Counted from the stretch's first letter, positions 17,115-24,848 are shown. The stretch: 64,000 bases of DNA from Paenibacillus sp. FSL M7-0420 (GCF_038002345.1 NZ_JBBOCJ010000001.1:1054001-1118000), one strand, 5' to 3'. Program-made: numbers and translations. The notes: generated by a model from the letters alone, not told the origin.

Positions 17115-18239
17115 GTGAGAGCGTTGAGATTGAGAGATTACATGGGCCCTTCGGAGACTTCGGCGCACCGGCAGGCGAAGTGGGTCAAGCGGTTTCTGTA
17201 TACGTACTGGCTGGTGATTGTTCTGCATTTTCTGGCCCAGCTTGGGTCTTTCATCTGCTTGCCGTATCCCATGGGAGCCCATGAATTCTATTATGAGGTG
17301 CTGCTGTATCCGACGCTGCTGATGAGTGCGGTGGTCGGGTTGACGCAGCTGGTGGATGTTGCGGCACCGAAGTATTCCTTCGTGCTGCTGTTTGTGGCGG
17401 GGACGATTATCGCGATGATGATTATTCACCTGAATATGGACATCCGGATTATCGGGGCGTTGATGCTGCTGCCGATTATGGCGTCGGCGATCTTTTTTCG
17501 GCTGGATCTGACCTTGTTTACGTCTGCCCTCCAGGGGGCCGCATTCTTCATTCTGTATCGCTGGGATTACTGGTTCAAGTATTATCTGACGGATTTCGAT
17601 CTGATTGCGATCCCGCTCTTCCTGCTGGTCGGCACACTGGTCGCGGGGATTATTATCATTAACGGGCGTGAGCTGGCGAGCGATCTGGAAGCTACCTTAA
17701 CGGCCAAGCAGGATCTGATGATCGAGAACGCGGTGATCCGCAAGCTGTCGAGCACCGATGCGTTGACGGGGCTGTATAACCATATTTCTTTTCACGAATT
17801 CTATGAAAAAGCGCTGGAATACGGCAGCCAGGGCGCCCCGTTTCATCTTGCGCTGGTGGATATCGATAATTTCAAGCAAATTAACGATAAATATGGACAC
17901 CGTACGGGGGATCTGGTGCTGGCCCGGGTCGCGCAGATCATCAAGGACCATCTCTCTGCGGCAGACATTGCTGCCCGCTACGGCGGCGAGGAGTTTGCGG
18001 TATTGCTGTTCGAGAAGAGCTTCGAGGAGGCTTATGAGCTAATCGATTGGATACGTCACCGGCTGTCGGAGACGCTCCATGAAGAGATGGAGAACCGGGC
18101 GGTGACCGTCAGCATTGGCCTCAAGAGCTATGCCGAAGGCACCACCAAAGAAACGCTCTTCGAAGAAGTTGATAATCTCCTCTATACGGCCAAGCACTCC
18201 GGCAAAAATACTACGCTGACGCAGCGGAACGCTGTGTAG
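17115..18239 (+). CDS. Membrane-bound diguanylate cyclase (GGDEF domain)
   Basis: The C-terminal half is a GGDEF domain with the active-site variant RYGGEEFAVLLF, preceded by SSTDALTGLYNH and LVDIDNFKQINDKYGH, so it should make c-di-GMP from GTP. The N-terminal half has about five or six hydrophobic segments, placing it in the membrane as a possible sensor. The inhibitory RxxD site normally found just before the signature reads SAAD, so product inhibition may be lost. I chose the GTG at 17115 after GGGGGG; an upstream GTG at 17091 has no clear site. Two copies of CCCACAAGT (17011 and 17026) lie upstream. A c-di-GMP source fits a genome region with two pilus loci, but no link is shown. Confidence 0.9.
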   Translation: MRALRLRDYMGPSETSAHRQAKWVKRFLYTYWLVIVLHFLAQLGSFICLPYPMGAHEFYYEVLLYPTLLMSAVVGLTQLVDVAAPKYSFVLLFVAGTIIAMMIIHLNMDIRIIGALMLLPIMASAIFFRLDLTLFTSALQGAAFFILYRWDYWFKYYLTDFDLIAIPLFLLVGTLVAGIIIINGRELASDLEATLTAKQDLMIENAVIRKLSSTDALTGLYNHISFHEFYEKALEYGSQGAPFHLALVDIDNFKQINDKYGHRTGDLVLARVAQIIKDHLSAADIAARYGGEEFAVLLFEKSFEEAYELIDWIRHRLSETLHEEMENRAVTVSIGLKSYAEGTTKETLFEEVDNLLYTAKHSGKNTTLTQRNAV

Positions 18240-18304
18240 TCAAATTTGTCTCAACTGGTAACCTGCTTACGCTGCCGATGATTCATCCGCCGTCGGTAAC
18301 ACGC

Positions 18305-18859
18305 TTACTCCTTCGGAGCTTCACCCTCCGCTGCTTTTTTGCGTGCCCGGAACCGCCGCACCTTCATCAGATTCCCGCACAGCTTGTCATCGCAGTACCG
18401 CTTCGAGCGGTTGCGGGTATCGTCGTAATAGACCCAGAGACAGTCAGGATTCCCGCAAATACGGAAGCGAGAGGGCTCCTTCTCCAGCAGCGCAGCCGCA
18501 AAAGAGGCGGCAATCTCCGCCATAATCTGCCCCCAGTCCGCACGCTGCGGCTGGAGGGAGATCTCAGCGTCACCTGCGGGCGTCCAGACCACACGGCGCA
18601 CAACCGGCCCGTTGCCCATATATACATTCAGCTGCTCTAGCAGAGCTGTAGCCGGAGGCTCTCCCGCGACCAGCCGCTGCAGCTCGTCCCACAACAAGCT
18701 GCGCAGTTCTTTCAGTTGCTCCAGCTCCTCCGGGAGGGGAGGCCCTGCCGCCGGCAGCTTATGCTCCTCCAGCCATTCCCCCAGCCACTTGGGCTCCTCC
18801 AGCCGGTCCTGGTCCGTGCTCCGGTCACTAGTCCGCCAATTCCGCCAATAGCTGTTCAT
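18305..18859 (-). CDS. CGNR zinc-finger protein (ABATE-type regulator)
   Basis: This protein of about 184 residues ends in a CGNR zinc finger: RICGNPDCLWVYYDD, then KRYCDDKLCGNLMKVRRFR, with four cysteines in the expected spacing. The family couples an N-terminal stress-sensing helical domain to this predicted DNA-binding finger. I chose the ATG at 18859; an in-frame TTG at 18877 would add six residues. Function is regulatory by family, with unknown targets. It converges on the diguanylate cyclase gene with a 65-bp gap and no obvious terminator. Confidence 0.8.
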   Translation of the reverse strand: MNSYWRNWRTSDRSTDQDRLEEPKWLGEWLEEHKLPAAGPPLPEELEQLKELRSLLWDELQRLVAGEPPATALLEQLNVYMGNGPVVRRVVWTPAGDAEISLQPQRADWGQIMAEIAASFAAALLEKEPSRFRICGNPDCLWVYYDDTRNRSKRYCDDKLCGNLMKVRRFRARKKAAEGEAPKE

Positions 18860-19049
18860 GAAATCTACCCACAGCAAGCTTCATCTGTCCCTTCGCATGA
18901 TCTTTCCCTTGATTGTAACAGTTAAAAATGAGTTATGCTAGTTACTTGATACACTCCGGCAAATATGTTAAAGTGCTCGTGTAACTGTTATTATGGTTGT
19001 TTAGTCGTTACCAAATCATTGACACCCACAAATTACAGGAGGAATTCAA

Positions 19050-19544
19050 ATGGAAAACAAAATCAGCGATGTTCTATTGGAGAATTGGGATTATGTAATG
19101 GATGTAGAGGATTGGCAACCGCCGCTGAGTGCTGCGCTTGAAGGTGTGAACAGTGAGCAGGCCCTCTGGAAGCCGGACGGAGCGGCGGGCAATTCGATCT
19201 GGGAGAACGTTAACCATCTGACGTATTATAAGGAGCGTCTGCTGCGTAAGCTTAAGGGGATGGAGAAGCTGCCTGATCTGGAGAGCAATGACGCCACGTT
19301 CACTGTAACAGGAAGCGGGGAAGAGGACTGGAAGCAGGCGGTAGACAAGCTGAAGTCCGTTCATGCCTCACTGCGCGAGATTATTGTAGCTCTGGAGGAA
19401 GGCGCTTATGAATGGGGCGGCTCCGGGCATGCACCGGGCGAAGAGGTAATGAGCCTGATTCTGCATGATGCCTATCATACAGGACAGATTGTACTGGTCC
19501 GCAAGCTGCAAGGCTCCTGGCCAAGCACCCGCCGTTTCGATTAA
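19050..19544 (+). CDS. DinB/YfiT-like putative metal-dependent protein
   Basis: The protein is 164 residues, with the four-helix DinB-like fold suggested by spaced histidines: NVNHLTYYKERLL in the N-half and LHDAYHTGQIVLVRK near the C-terminus. These form the metal site in this superfamily, which includes thiol-transferases and damage-inducible proteins. The ATG at 19050 follows AGGAGG. The precise reaction is unknown. Confidence 0.85.
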   Translation: MENKISDVLLENWDYVMDVEDWQPPLSAALEGVNSEQALWKPDGAAGNSIWENVNHLTYYKERLLRKLKGMEKLPDLESNDATFTVTGSGEEDWKQAVDKLKSVHASLREIIVALEEGAYEWGGSGHAPGEEVMSLILHDAYHTGQIVLVRKLQGSWPSTRRFD

Positions 19545-19654
19545 GGCGACAGCCATATTTTACAAGAAGTCTGCGCCCTTACACCTCTGTTTCAGCTCCA
19601 AATCCCCGGGTTAATGGATGACATGCAAGTACAACCCGAGAGGAGAGATTGAAG

Positions 19655-19825
19655 ATGGAGCCGAATTACAAGGACAGAAGCGTAGAGGTTGAACGGACAG
19701 AGGTGCAGCGGAAGTCGGATTCCAGTCTGGTCGCCTCCACTTTTATTAAATATGCAGCCTACATTATTATCACCTTCGGAGTTCTGTTTTTCCTGGTGAA
19801 ATACGTATTCCCGATGTTCAAATAA
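19655..19825 (+). CDS. Small single-span membrane protein
   Basis: This 56-residue gene has AGGAGAG before its ATG. The N-terminus is charged (MEPNYKDRSVEVERTEVQRK) and a single membrane helix, about residues 32-50 (KYAAYIIITFGVLFFLVKYV), is followed by a short tail. I do not know its function. About 40 bp after its stop begins the left arm of a terminator hairpin whose right arm lies 1.3 kb away because an IS3 element sits in the loop. Confidence 0.75.
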   Translation: MEPNYKDRSVEVERTEVQRKSDSSLVASTFIKYAAYIIITFGVLFFLVKYVFPMFK

Positions 19826-19862
19826 TCCGGCAGCCCCGTGCAGGCTTGGACGGATTCACGCC

Positions 19863-19880
19863 AAAAAGCCACGATACCTG
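19863..19880 (+). terminator. Left arm of an IS-split bidirectional terminator
   Basis: AAAAAGCCACGATACCTG here is complementary, with few mismatches, to CAGGGGATCGCGGCTTTTTT at 21183-21202. Together they would form a bidirectional terminator between the small membrane protein gene and cmpA. The IS3 element lies between the two arms. Confidence 0.7.
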
Positions 19881-19914
19881 GTCATACCCCTGTCAAGTAG
19901 ACAGATGAAAAAAG

Positions 19915-20952
19915 CTAAGCAGCCAGCGCGTGTCGATACTCAATCGGCGCGCGCTGTTTCAGTTTCGCCTGAAAACGTTGGTAATTGTAAAAGTAGATAT
20001 ACTCCTCAACGGCTTGATGAATCTCTGCTTCTGACTTACACTGGTGAAGGTACAACTTTTCTGTCTTCAGATGCGAAAAGAAGGATTCGATGCAGGCGTT
20101 ATCCAGGCAGGTTGCTTTGCGAGAGTGGCTGCCCTTGACGCTGAATGCCTCTAATCGTGTGTTGTACGCCTGAGACGTGTACTGAAAGCCTTGGTCCGAA
20201 TGGAGCACGGCCTCAGACACGTCTCTTTTCCGTGTCCACTGTTCAACCGTATCCAAGACGAGGTTTACGTCGTTTCGCTCCGAGATCTGCCAAGCTACAA
20301 TTTCATTGTTGAAGAGGTCCTGAATCGCAGACAGATAATAAAAACGGGTGCCGTCTGAGATATACGTAATGTCCGTTACTAGCTTCTGCTGAGGTGCTGT
20401 CGCATGAAACTTACGCTTTAATCGGTTCGGGTAGACCACGGAAGGAGTAGAGCCCGCACGACGCCTTTTCTTGCGAATGACAGACTGGATCGATAGCTCT
20501 TTCATGAGCCGCCATACCTTCTTGTGGTTGACGAGGTAGCCTGCCTCCCGCAGGGCTGCCTGCATTCGAGGGTACCCGAAATAGGGATGAACCAGGTGAA
20601 TCGCCACCATATGCTCTTTCATGGCGTGCTCTTGCTCATGGGCATCCATTCGTCGAACCTCTGCACCTCGCCACTTGTAGTAATTTGCCCGCGATACCTC
20701 TGCAATGGCTAATAGGCGGGTGATGCCATGTTGGTCACGTAGTTCTTCAATTACGGCGTATTTGTCATGCAGTCCAAGCTTCCCTCCCTTTACAGATTTG
20801 GATACCGCTTTTTTAAGTAGTCCACCTGTGCCTTTAAGTAATCTCGTTCTTCTTCTATACTGGCAAATGTAGAACGTGGACGTCCTTTTAAAGGGCTTGT
20901 TGCCCCTTTTGGTGTATGGAGTGGCTCCCCATTCCGATATTTCTTTACCCAT
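19915..20952 (-). CDS. IS3-family transposase OrfB (DDE integrase core)
   Basis: This frame carries the HTH_21-like segment (KYAVIEELRDQHGI) and the integrase core with its DDE residues: first D in LVTDITYISDG, second D in HSDQGFQYTS, and E in DNACIESFFSHLK. It overlaps orfA by 163 bp. It is probably made as an OrfAB fusion by -1 frameshifting at A6G on the minus strand (20814-20808), where CTT-AAA-AAA-GCG joins the orfB frame. No separate start with a good site is evident. Confidence 0.92.
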   Translation of the reverse strand: MGKEISEWGATPYTKRGNKPFKRTSTFYICQYRRRTRLLKGTGGLLKKAVSKSVKGGKLGLHDKYAVIEELRDQHGITRLLAIAEVSRANYYKWRGAEVRRMDAHEQEHAMKEHMVAIHLVHPYFGYPRMQAALREAGYLVNHKKVWRLMKELSIQSVIRKKRRRAGSTPSVVYPNRLKRKFHATAPQQKLVTDITYISDGTRFYYLSAIQDLFNNEIVAWQISERNDVNLVLDTVEQWTRKRDVSEAVLHSDQGFQYTSQAYNTRLEAFSVKGSHSRKATCLDNACIESFFSHLKTEKLYLHQCKSEAEIHQAVEEYIYFYNYQRFQAKLKQRAPIEYRHALAA

Positions 20953-21092
20953 ACTTTAAGCTGGGTACAGTTCACAATCCCCAACCTGTCGGAGACGACC
21001 TTATAGCTCTCCCCTCCTGTAAAATAGGCTTGAATAGCCTCTTTCTTGAATGCCTCCGTGTACGATTGAAACACTTGTCCCTTTTTGGCCAT
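20790..21092 (-). CDS. IS3-family transposase OrfA (HTH)
   Basis: The 100-residue OrfA has a helix-turn-helix (FKKEAIQAYFTGGESYKVVS, then DRLGIVNCTQLKVWVKKYR) and a C-terminal leucine-zipper-like stretch (EEERDYLKAQVDYLKKR), as usual for IS3 OrfA. The ATG at 21092 follows GGGAGGGG; an upstream start at 21119 is also in frame. The slippery A6G lies in its last codons. Confidence 0.9.
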   Translation of the reverse strand: MAKKGQVFQSYTEAFKKEAIQAYFTGGESYKVVSDRLGIVNCTQLKVWVKKYRNGEPLHTPKGATSPLKGRPRSTFASIEEERDYLKAQVDYLKKRYPNL

Positions 21093-21182
21093 ACCAAAAT
21101 CCCCTCCCAGTTCACTCATTTCCTCATGTTAACACATGAGGTTTTTTCGAGTGTCTACTTAAAGGGGATAATACCAACCTCT

Positions 21183-21202
21183 CAGGGGATCGCGGCTTTT
21201 TT
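21183..21202 (+). terminator. Right arm of the IS-split terminator
   Basis: CAGGGGATCGCGGCTTTTTT pairs with the left arm at 19863-19880. It starts 12 bases after the cmpA stop (minus strand) and would have ended cmpA transcription as well as that of the small membrane protein gene. Confidence 0.7.
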
Positions 21203-21214
21203 GAATTCAACCGG

Positions 21215-21352
21215 TTATACGTTCTTCTGGATCATCTCGTGGGGATCGGCGGTATTCCGGTAAAAGAACCAGCATTCATTCAGCAGTCTAATCTGACGGC
21301 AGTCCTTCTTGAAATAGGCCTTCATAAGCTGTTGGCGAAGCCATTGTGGCAA
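21215..21352 (-). CDS. cmpA: Cortex morphogenetic protein CmpA
   Basis: This 45-residue gene uses a TTG start (21352) preceded by GAGGAGGGG at good spacing. The product starts MPQWLRQQLMKAYFKKDCRQ and continues IRLLNECWFFYRNTADPH, matching the CmpA pattern (PxWLxxQxxxAF, KDxxQIxLLNxCWFFYR) known from Bacillus. CmpA is a small sporulation protein that restrains cortex assembly as part of spore-envelope quality control. The nearby SprT-like gene also fits the Bacillus neighbourhood. It implies that the organism forms spores. The IS3 insertion removed its normal terminator hairpin. Confidence 0.85.
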   Translation of the reverse strand: MPQWLRQQLMKAYFKKDCRQIRLLNECWFFYRNTADPHEMIQKNV

Positions 21353-21471
21353 GGGTACCCCTCCTCTGCATGCTTCCTGTGTATAGATAGCATATGGGGG
21401 AATTCGCCCAAAGGTGCACGGTTAGTTTCAGATAGCCAAGCCGAATTTCACATGGACGTTCGGAAACGGAG

Positions 21472-21831
21472 TTACTGCACCCGTTCTTCTTCCTCTTCAT
21501 ACCATTGTTCAAGCTGGGCCTGGAGCGCCCGGATTTCGGTCAGTAGTGAGATCAGCGGGTAATGCTCCTCCTTAATAGAGGCAAAAGCCTGCTCCAGCCG
21601 GTTAATATACGCCAGCCCCGACTCCAGGTGATGCTCTTCGCGCAGCAGCTCCAGCGCCTCGCATTCGGCCACCGCCCGCGGCAGTCCGGGTACATTCTCG
21701 GCGGTTAGCTTATCGATTTCTTTGTTCAGGCGAAGATTGAGGGCGCTTAGCTGGTAAGCATATTCCTCCGGCATCTCCACGAATAGCAGTTCCTGCTCCT
21801 GCTGCATAATTACGTAACGCATTCTCGGCAT
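21472..21831 (-). CDS. Hypothetical coiled-coil protein
   Basis: This is a 119-residue acidic protein that I cannot name. Residues 25-115 are helical with heptad-like leucines (ALNLRLNKEIDKL; LISLLTEIRALQAQLEQWYE) and end in EEEEE-type charge. The ATG follows GGAGGGAG. It runs toward cmpA (120 bp apart) and away from the SprT-like gene. Confidence 0.7.
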   Translation of the reverse strand: MPRMRYVIMQQEQELLFVEMPEEYAYQLSALNLRLNKEIDKLTAENVPGLPRAVAECEALELLREEHHLESGLAYINRLEQAFASIKEEHYPLISLLTEIRALQAQLEQWYEEEEERVQ

Positions 21832-21942
21832 CTTTCATTCTCCCTCCGAACTTGTCTTCCTTCTTGACAGTGTAGCCCATGGGCAAGTTACAATTCAAGT
21901 AGAGATCTGATTTCCTTGAGGAGAGGACCGTGAAGGAACGTT

Positions 21943-22437
21943 ATGACCAGTATGAGCAACGAAGAGCTGCAGCTGTGGATTGAGCAGGTGTCGCTGAACA
22001 GCTTCGGCGTGCCTTTCCGGCATACGGCGAGCTTTAACAGCAGACTTACGACAACCGGCGGACGGTATTTTACCAAGAGCCATAATATAGAGATTAATCC
22101 CCAGCAGCTGGCGATGTACGGACGGGAGGAGACGGAGCGAATCATCAAGCACGAGCTCTGCCACTACCACCTGCATCTGGCGAAGCGGGGGTACATGCAC
22201 CGGGATGCCGATTTCAAAACACTGCTGGCCCGCGTCGGCGGCAGCCGGTATTGTCAGACCCTGCCGGGAGCCAAGGCCCGCAAGCCGCAGCCTTACCGGT
22301 ATAAGCTGGTATGCATCACCTGTGCCACTGAATATCTGCGTAAGCGCCGGGCTGATCCCGGGCGGTACCGCTGCGGTAAATGCTCCGGCAAGCTGAAGCT
22401 AATTGCGCTAGAGGCGGGCGCGGGTCCGGCTACTTAA
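21943..22437 (+). CDS. SprT-like zinc metalloprotein
   Basis: The 164-residue protein has the zinc-protease motif HELCHYHLH in the middle and a C-terminal zinc ribbon (CITCATEYLRK, then YRCGKCSGKL). This is the SprT/YdcK family, related to proteases that act on DNA-protein crosslinks, although activity of bacterial members is poorly known. AAGGA precedes the ATG. Its end overlaps the convergent pentapeptide-repeat gene by 4 bp. Confidence 0.9.
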   Translation: MTSMSNEELQLWIEQVSLNSFGVPFRHTASFNSRLTTTGGRYFTKSHNIEINPQQLAMYGREETERIIKHELCHYHLHLAKRGYMHRDADFKTLLARVGGSRYCQTLPGAKARKPQPYRYKLVCITCATEYLRKRRADPGRYRCGKCSGKLKLIALEAGAGPAT

Positions 22438-23075
22438 TTTTTGATAACCAGACCTAGTAGTCCGGCAAAAGAAGCCGCCTGCTCCGCAGAGATGATGCAG
22501 CCCTCCAGATCCTGGAGATCCACCAGAAGGCCGGTGAACTCGCAGTCGCTCAGGTCAACGCCCTTCAGCTTGCATCCGGCCAGCGTGGCCTGCTCCAGAT
22601 TACATTCCGAGAAATACAGGTCTTTCAGGGTGGACTGGTAATAATCCGCGCTGACCAGCGAGCTGCGCTCGAAGGAAGCCCCTTTGAAGTTGGCAAAACG
22701 GAACACCGCGAACTCTCCGATACATCCGGTAACCGATACATTTTGAAACCGCGCTCTGGTGAAGTCTGTACCGATCATGCGGCAATCCCTGAACTCGGTC
22801 CGGTGTATGAAGGCGTCGCTGAAATCCACATTGGACAGGTCGCAATGATCGAAGATCACATCGGTAAGCTCAATGCGCTGGAGCGAGGATTCCGTGATGG
22901 TGACGTTTTTGAAAATAGTCTTGTCGAAAGCTACCCGGGTAGCCTCCTGATATTCAATGAGCGCTCCTTCGATGAGACAGCGGCTAAATTCGTCTTTGGA
23001 AGCAAGGGTATGAATATCCTGTGGCGTAAGCAGCCCGGGATCTGGGATTCTGGGTGGTTCTATCTTGTTATTCAT
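22434..23075 (-). CDS. Pentapeptide-repeat protein
   Basis: From about residue 45 to 205 this 213-residue protein consists of A(D/N)LxX-type pentapeptides (for example LSNVDFSDAFIHRTEFRDC; ANFKGASFERSSLVSADYYQ), expected to form a right-handed quadrilateral beta helix. Some members mimic DNA and protect gyrase; others have no known role. AAGGAGG precedes the ATG by 5 nt. There is no clue to its partner. Confidence 0.88.
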   Translation of the reverse strand: MNNKIEPPRIPDPGLLTPQDIHTLASKDEFSRCLIEGALIEYQEATRVAFDKTIFKNVTITESSLQRIELTDVIFDHCDLSNVDFSDAFIHRTEFRDCRMIGTDFTRARFQNVSVTGCIGEFAVFRFANFKGASFERSSLVSADYYQSTLKDLYFSECNLEQATLAGCKLKGVDLSDCEFTGLLVDLQDLEGCIISAEQAASFAGLLGLVIKN

Positions 23076-23107
23076 GTCGGCCTCCTTGGCATTTCTTATG
23101 CTTAATG

Positions 23108-23536
23108 CTATTTGATCTGGCCCATGTCCAGGTTGACCCGGTAATTGCCGTACTTCAGCAGTTCGTCCAAGAAAGCAGTCAGCGCGTCCTGATCCACAGT
23201 GCGTACCCGCATTAAGTAACAGCCTTCCCCGCTGATGCGGTACAGCTCAGTGACACTCTCATGGGTCTTCGCAAAAGCCTGAAAAGGCGGATGATCCTTG
23301 TTGCTGCTGAGAAAAACCGTTATAAAGGCATGAATGTTCTGACCCATCCGCAGCGGGTTATAACGGATGGTGTAGCCTTCAATGATGCCAAGCTCCCGCA
23401 TTCTGCGGACACGTGCGCCTACAGCCTGGCCGGTCAGATGGACCATCGCCCCGATATCCTTATGGCTTAAGGTGGAATCTTCGATCAGGAGCTGAAGGAT
23501 GCGGTAATCGGTGTTGTCGATGAGATAAGGGGACAT
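23108..23536 (-). CDS. Lrp/AsnC-family transcriptional regulator
   Basis: The 142-residue product has an N-terminal winged HTH (DYRILQLLIEDSTLSHKDIG, then AMVHLTGQAVGARVRRMRE) and a C-terminal RAM/ligand domain (HAFITVFLSS; VTELYRISGEGCYLMRVR). I chose the ATG at 23536 (MSPYLID) because earlier in-frame starts lack a site; the frame is open to a TTG at 23593. It is divergent from the hydrolase gene at 23672, a likely target. Confidence 0.88.
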   Translation of the reverse strand: MSPYLIDNTDYRILQLLIEDSTLSHKDIGAMVHLTGQAVGARVRRMRELGIIEGYTIRYNPLRMGQNIHAFITVFLSSNKDHPPFQAFAKTHESVTELYRISGEGCYLMRVRTVDQDALTAFLDELLKYGNYRVNLDMGQIK

Positions 23537-23671
23537 ATTCGTGATTTCCTTTCCGGCTGAAAGCAGAACGTAAGAATCTCTTTCGCGGCACAATGTCTTC
23601 TGTTCTTGCGCTGATCTATACTTATTGTATCAGAATTTGATCTTAAGGAAGAGATCCGGGAAGAGGTGCAT

Positions 23672-24427
23672 ATGATGAAAATAAAGCTGATCCGCCACGC
23701 CACCCTATGGCTGGAATACGGCGGTACGACGTTTCTGATCGATCCCATGCTGAGTGCGCAGGGTGTGAATCCGCCGATTATGAATTCGGGCGATGAACGC
23801 CGGAATCCCCTGGTATCCCTGCCTGGTCCGGTTCAGCAGTGGCTGGAGCCGGATACTGTGCTGATTACACATCTTCATCAGGATCACTGGGATGCAGCAG
23901 CGGCAGAAGCACTGTCCAAGGCACTGCCGGTGTATTGCCAGGAAGGTGATGGGGAGCGAATTGCTGCCCAAGGCTTTGGGCGTGTTACAGAAATTATGGA
24001 TATCGGCTCTGTGTCCGTCGGCGGTGTGACCCTGACACGTACAGGCGGGCATCACGGGACAGGGGAGATAGGAGAATTAATGGGCAAGGTCTCCGGCTTC
24101 GTCTTCCGGGCGGAGGGCGAACCTGTGCTGTACCTGGCGGGAGATTCCATCTGGTGCGAAGAGGTTCAGCAGGTGATAGCCGGGGAAGCGCCGGAGGTGA
24201 TTATTGTCAACGCCGGAGGTGCCAGCTTCCTCAGCGGAGGCCCCATTACCATGAACGAACAGGATATTGTAGAGGTGTGTCATGCCGCTCCGTCCGCCTC
24301 CGTGATTGCTGTGCATATGGATACGATTAACCACTGCCATGTGACGAGGGAGCTATTGAAGCAACGCCTTGAGCAGGAAGGCTTGTCCGGCCGTGTTGCG
24401 GTACCGCTGGACGGTGAGTGGATCTGA
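23672..24427 (+). CDS. UlaG-like metallo-beta-lactamase-fold hydrolase
   Basis: The protein is about 251 residues, with the MBL metal motif THLHQDHWD, a downstream GGHHGTG and the late AGDSIW aspartate. The N-terminal RHATLWLEYGGTTFLIDPM is typical of the UlaG-type L-ascorbate-6-phosphate lactonase-like group. The substrate is unknown. AAGAGG sits 6 nt before the ATG at 23672. It is divergent from the Lrp/AsnC regulator, which probably controls it. Confidence 0.88.
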   Translation: MMKIKLIRHATLWLEYGGTTFLIDPMLSAQGVNPPIMNSGDERRNPLVSLPGPVQQWLEPDTVLITHLHQDHWDAAAAEALSKALPVYCQEGDGERIAAQGFGRVTEIMDIGSVSVGGVTLTRTGGHHGTGEIGELMGKVSGFVFRAEGEPVLYLAGDSIWCEEVQQVIAGEAPEVIIVNAGGASFLSGGPITMNEQDIVEVCHAAPSASVIAVHMDTINHCHVTRELLKQRLEQEGLSGRVAVPLDGEWI

Positions 24428-24513
24428 TGCAGGAGAGTCAGGCGGGATGAAGTGTAAGAGCCAAGCGGGATGTGGAGTAATTGTAAACGATCTCATAATC
24501 TCTCGCTACGCGC

Positions 24514-24542
24514 TTGACTAACCTGTAGAATCATGATAAATT
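24514..24542 (+). promoter_or_regulatory. Promoter of the tRNA-Asn/tRNA-Ser unit
   Basis: TTGACT and TAAATT are separated by 17 bp and lie about 22 bp before the tRNA-Asn 5' end. Confidence 0.6.
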
Positions 24543-24563
24543 AATCCTTGTTCATGTTAATGT

Positions 24564-24639
24564 TCCCTGATAGCTCAGTTGGTAGAGCACTCGACTGTTA
24601 ATCGAGTTGTCACAGGTTCGAGTCCTGTTCGGGGAGCCA
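24564..24639 (+). tRNA. tRNA-Asn (GTT)
   Basis: A complete 76-nt cloverleaf with acceptor TCCCTGA/TCGGGGA, D-arm AGCTCAGTTGGTAGAGC, anticodon GTT in ACTGTTAAT, T-arm ACAGGTTCGAGTCCTGT and encoded CCA. Confidence 0.97.
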
Positions 24640-24645
24640 TTACTT

Positions 24646-24734
24646 GGAGAGATACCCAAGTGGCTATAAGGGGACCCTCTGCTAAGGGGTTAGACTGCGT
24701 AAGCGGTGCGAGGGTTCGAATCCCTCTCTCTCCG
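24646..24734 (+). tRNA. tRNA-Ser (GCT)
   Basis: A class II tRNA of 89 nt with acceptor GGAGAGA/TCTCTCC, anticodon GCT in CTCTGCTAAGG, a long variable arm (TGCGTAAGCGGTGC) and T-arm GAGGGTTCGAATCCCTC. CCA is not encoded. Its last 15 nt (24720-24734) recur at 24834-24848. Confidence 0.95.
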
Positions 24735-24848
24735 TTTTGATTAAACTTCCCTGCTAGGGATGAGAACCCTCGGTGGTTCGTTGGAGCATAAGCTTCGTGA
24801 GGAACTCTTCGCAATCTCTCGCGTAGCGAGAGTATCCCTCTCTCTCCG
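24735..24848 (+). repeat. tRNA-end-flanked structured element, copy A (after tRNA-Ser)
   Basis: This 114-bp stretch ends in a copy of the tRNA-Ser 3' end (ATCCCTCTCTCTCCG, 24834-24848). Its interior matches the element after tRNA-Glu: a 38-nt block at 24781-24818 agrees at 33 positions. It contains several hairpins: AGGGAT/ATCCCT closing arms (24756-24761 with 24834-24839), GGAGC/GCTTC, GAG/CTC and CTCTCGC/GCGAGAG (7 bp, loop GTA). It could be a tiny mobile element inserted by recombination at the tRNA end, or a structured RNA cotranscribed with the tRNA. Confidence 0.75.

Larger units (their letters stand above)
19887..21167 (-). mobile_element. IS3-family insertion sequence, about 1.28 kb
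   Basis: Two overlapping minus-strand genes encode an IS3-type transposase. The ends match as imperfect inverted repeats: left CCCCTGTCAAGTAGACAG, right (complement) CCCCTTTAAGTAGACAC, followed by similar GAAAAAA stretches. A 3-bp ATA flanks both sides (19884-19886 and 21168-21170), a plausible target duplication. Exact ends depend on whether the CCCC belongs to the element; a TG start at 19891 is the alternative. It appears intact, so the insertion may be recent. Confidence 0.88.
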
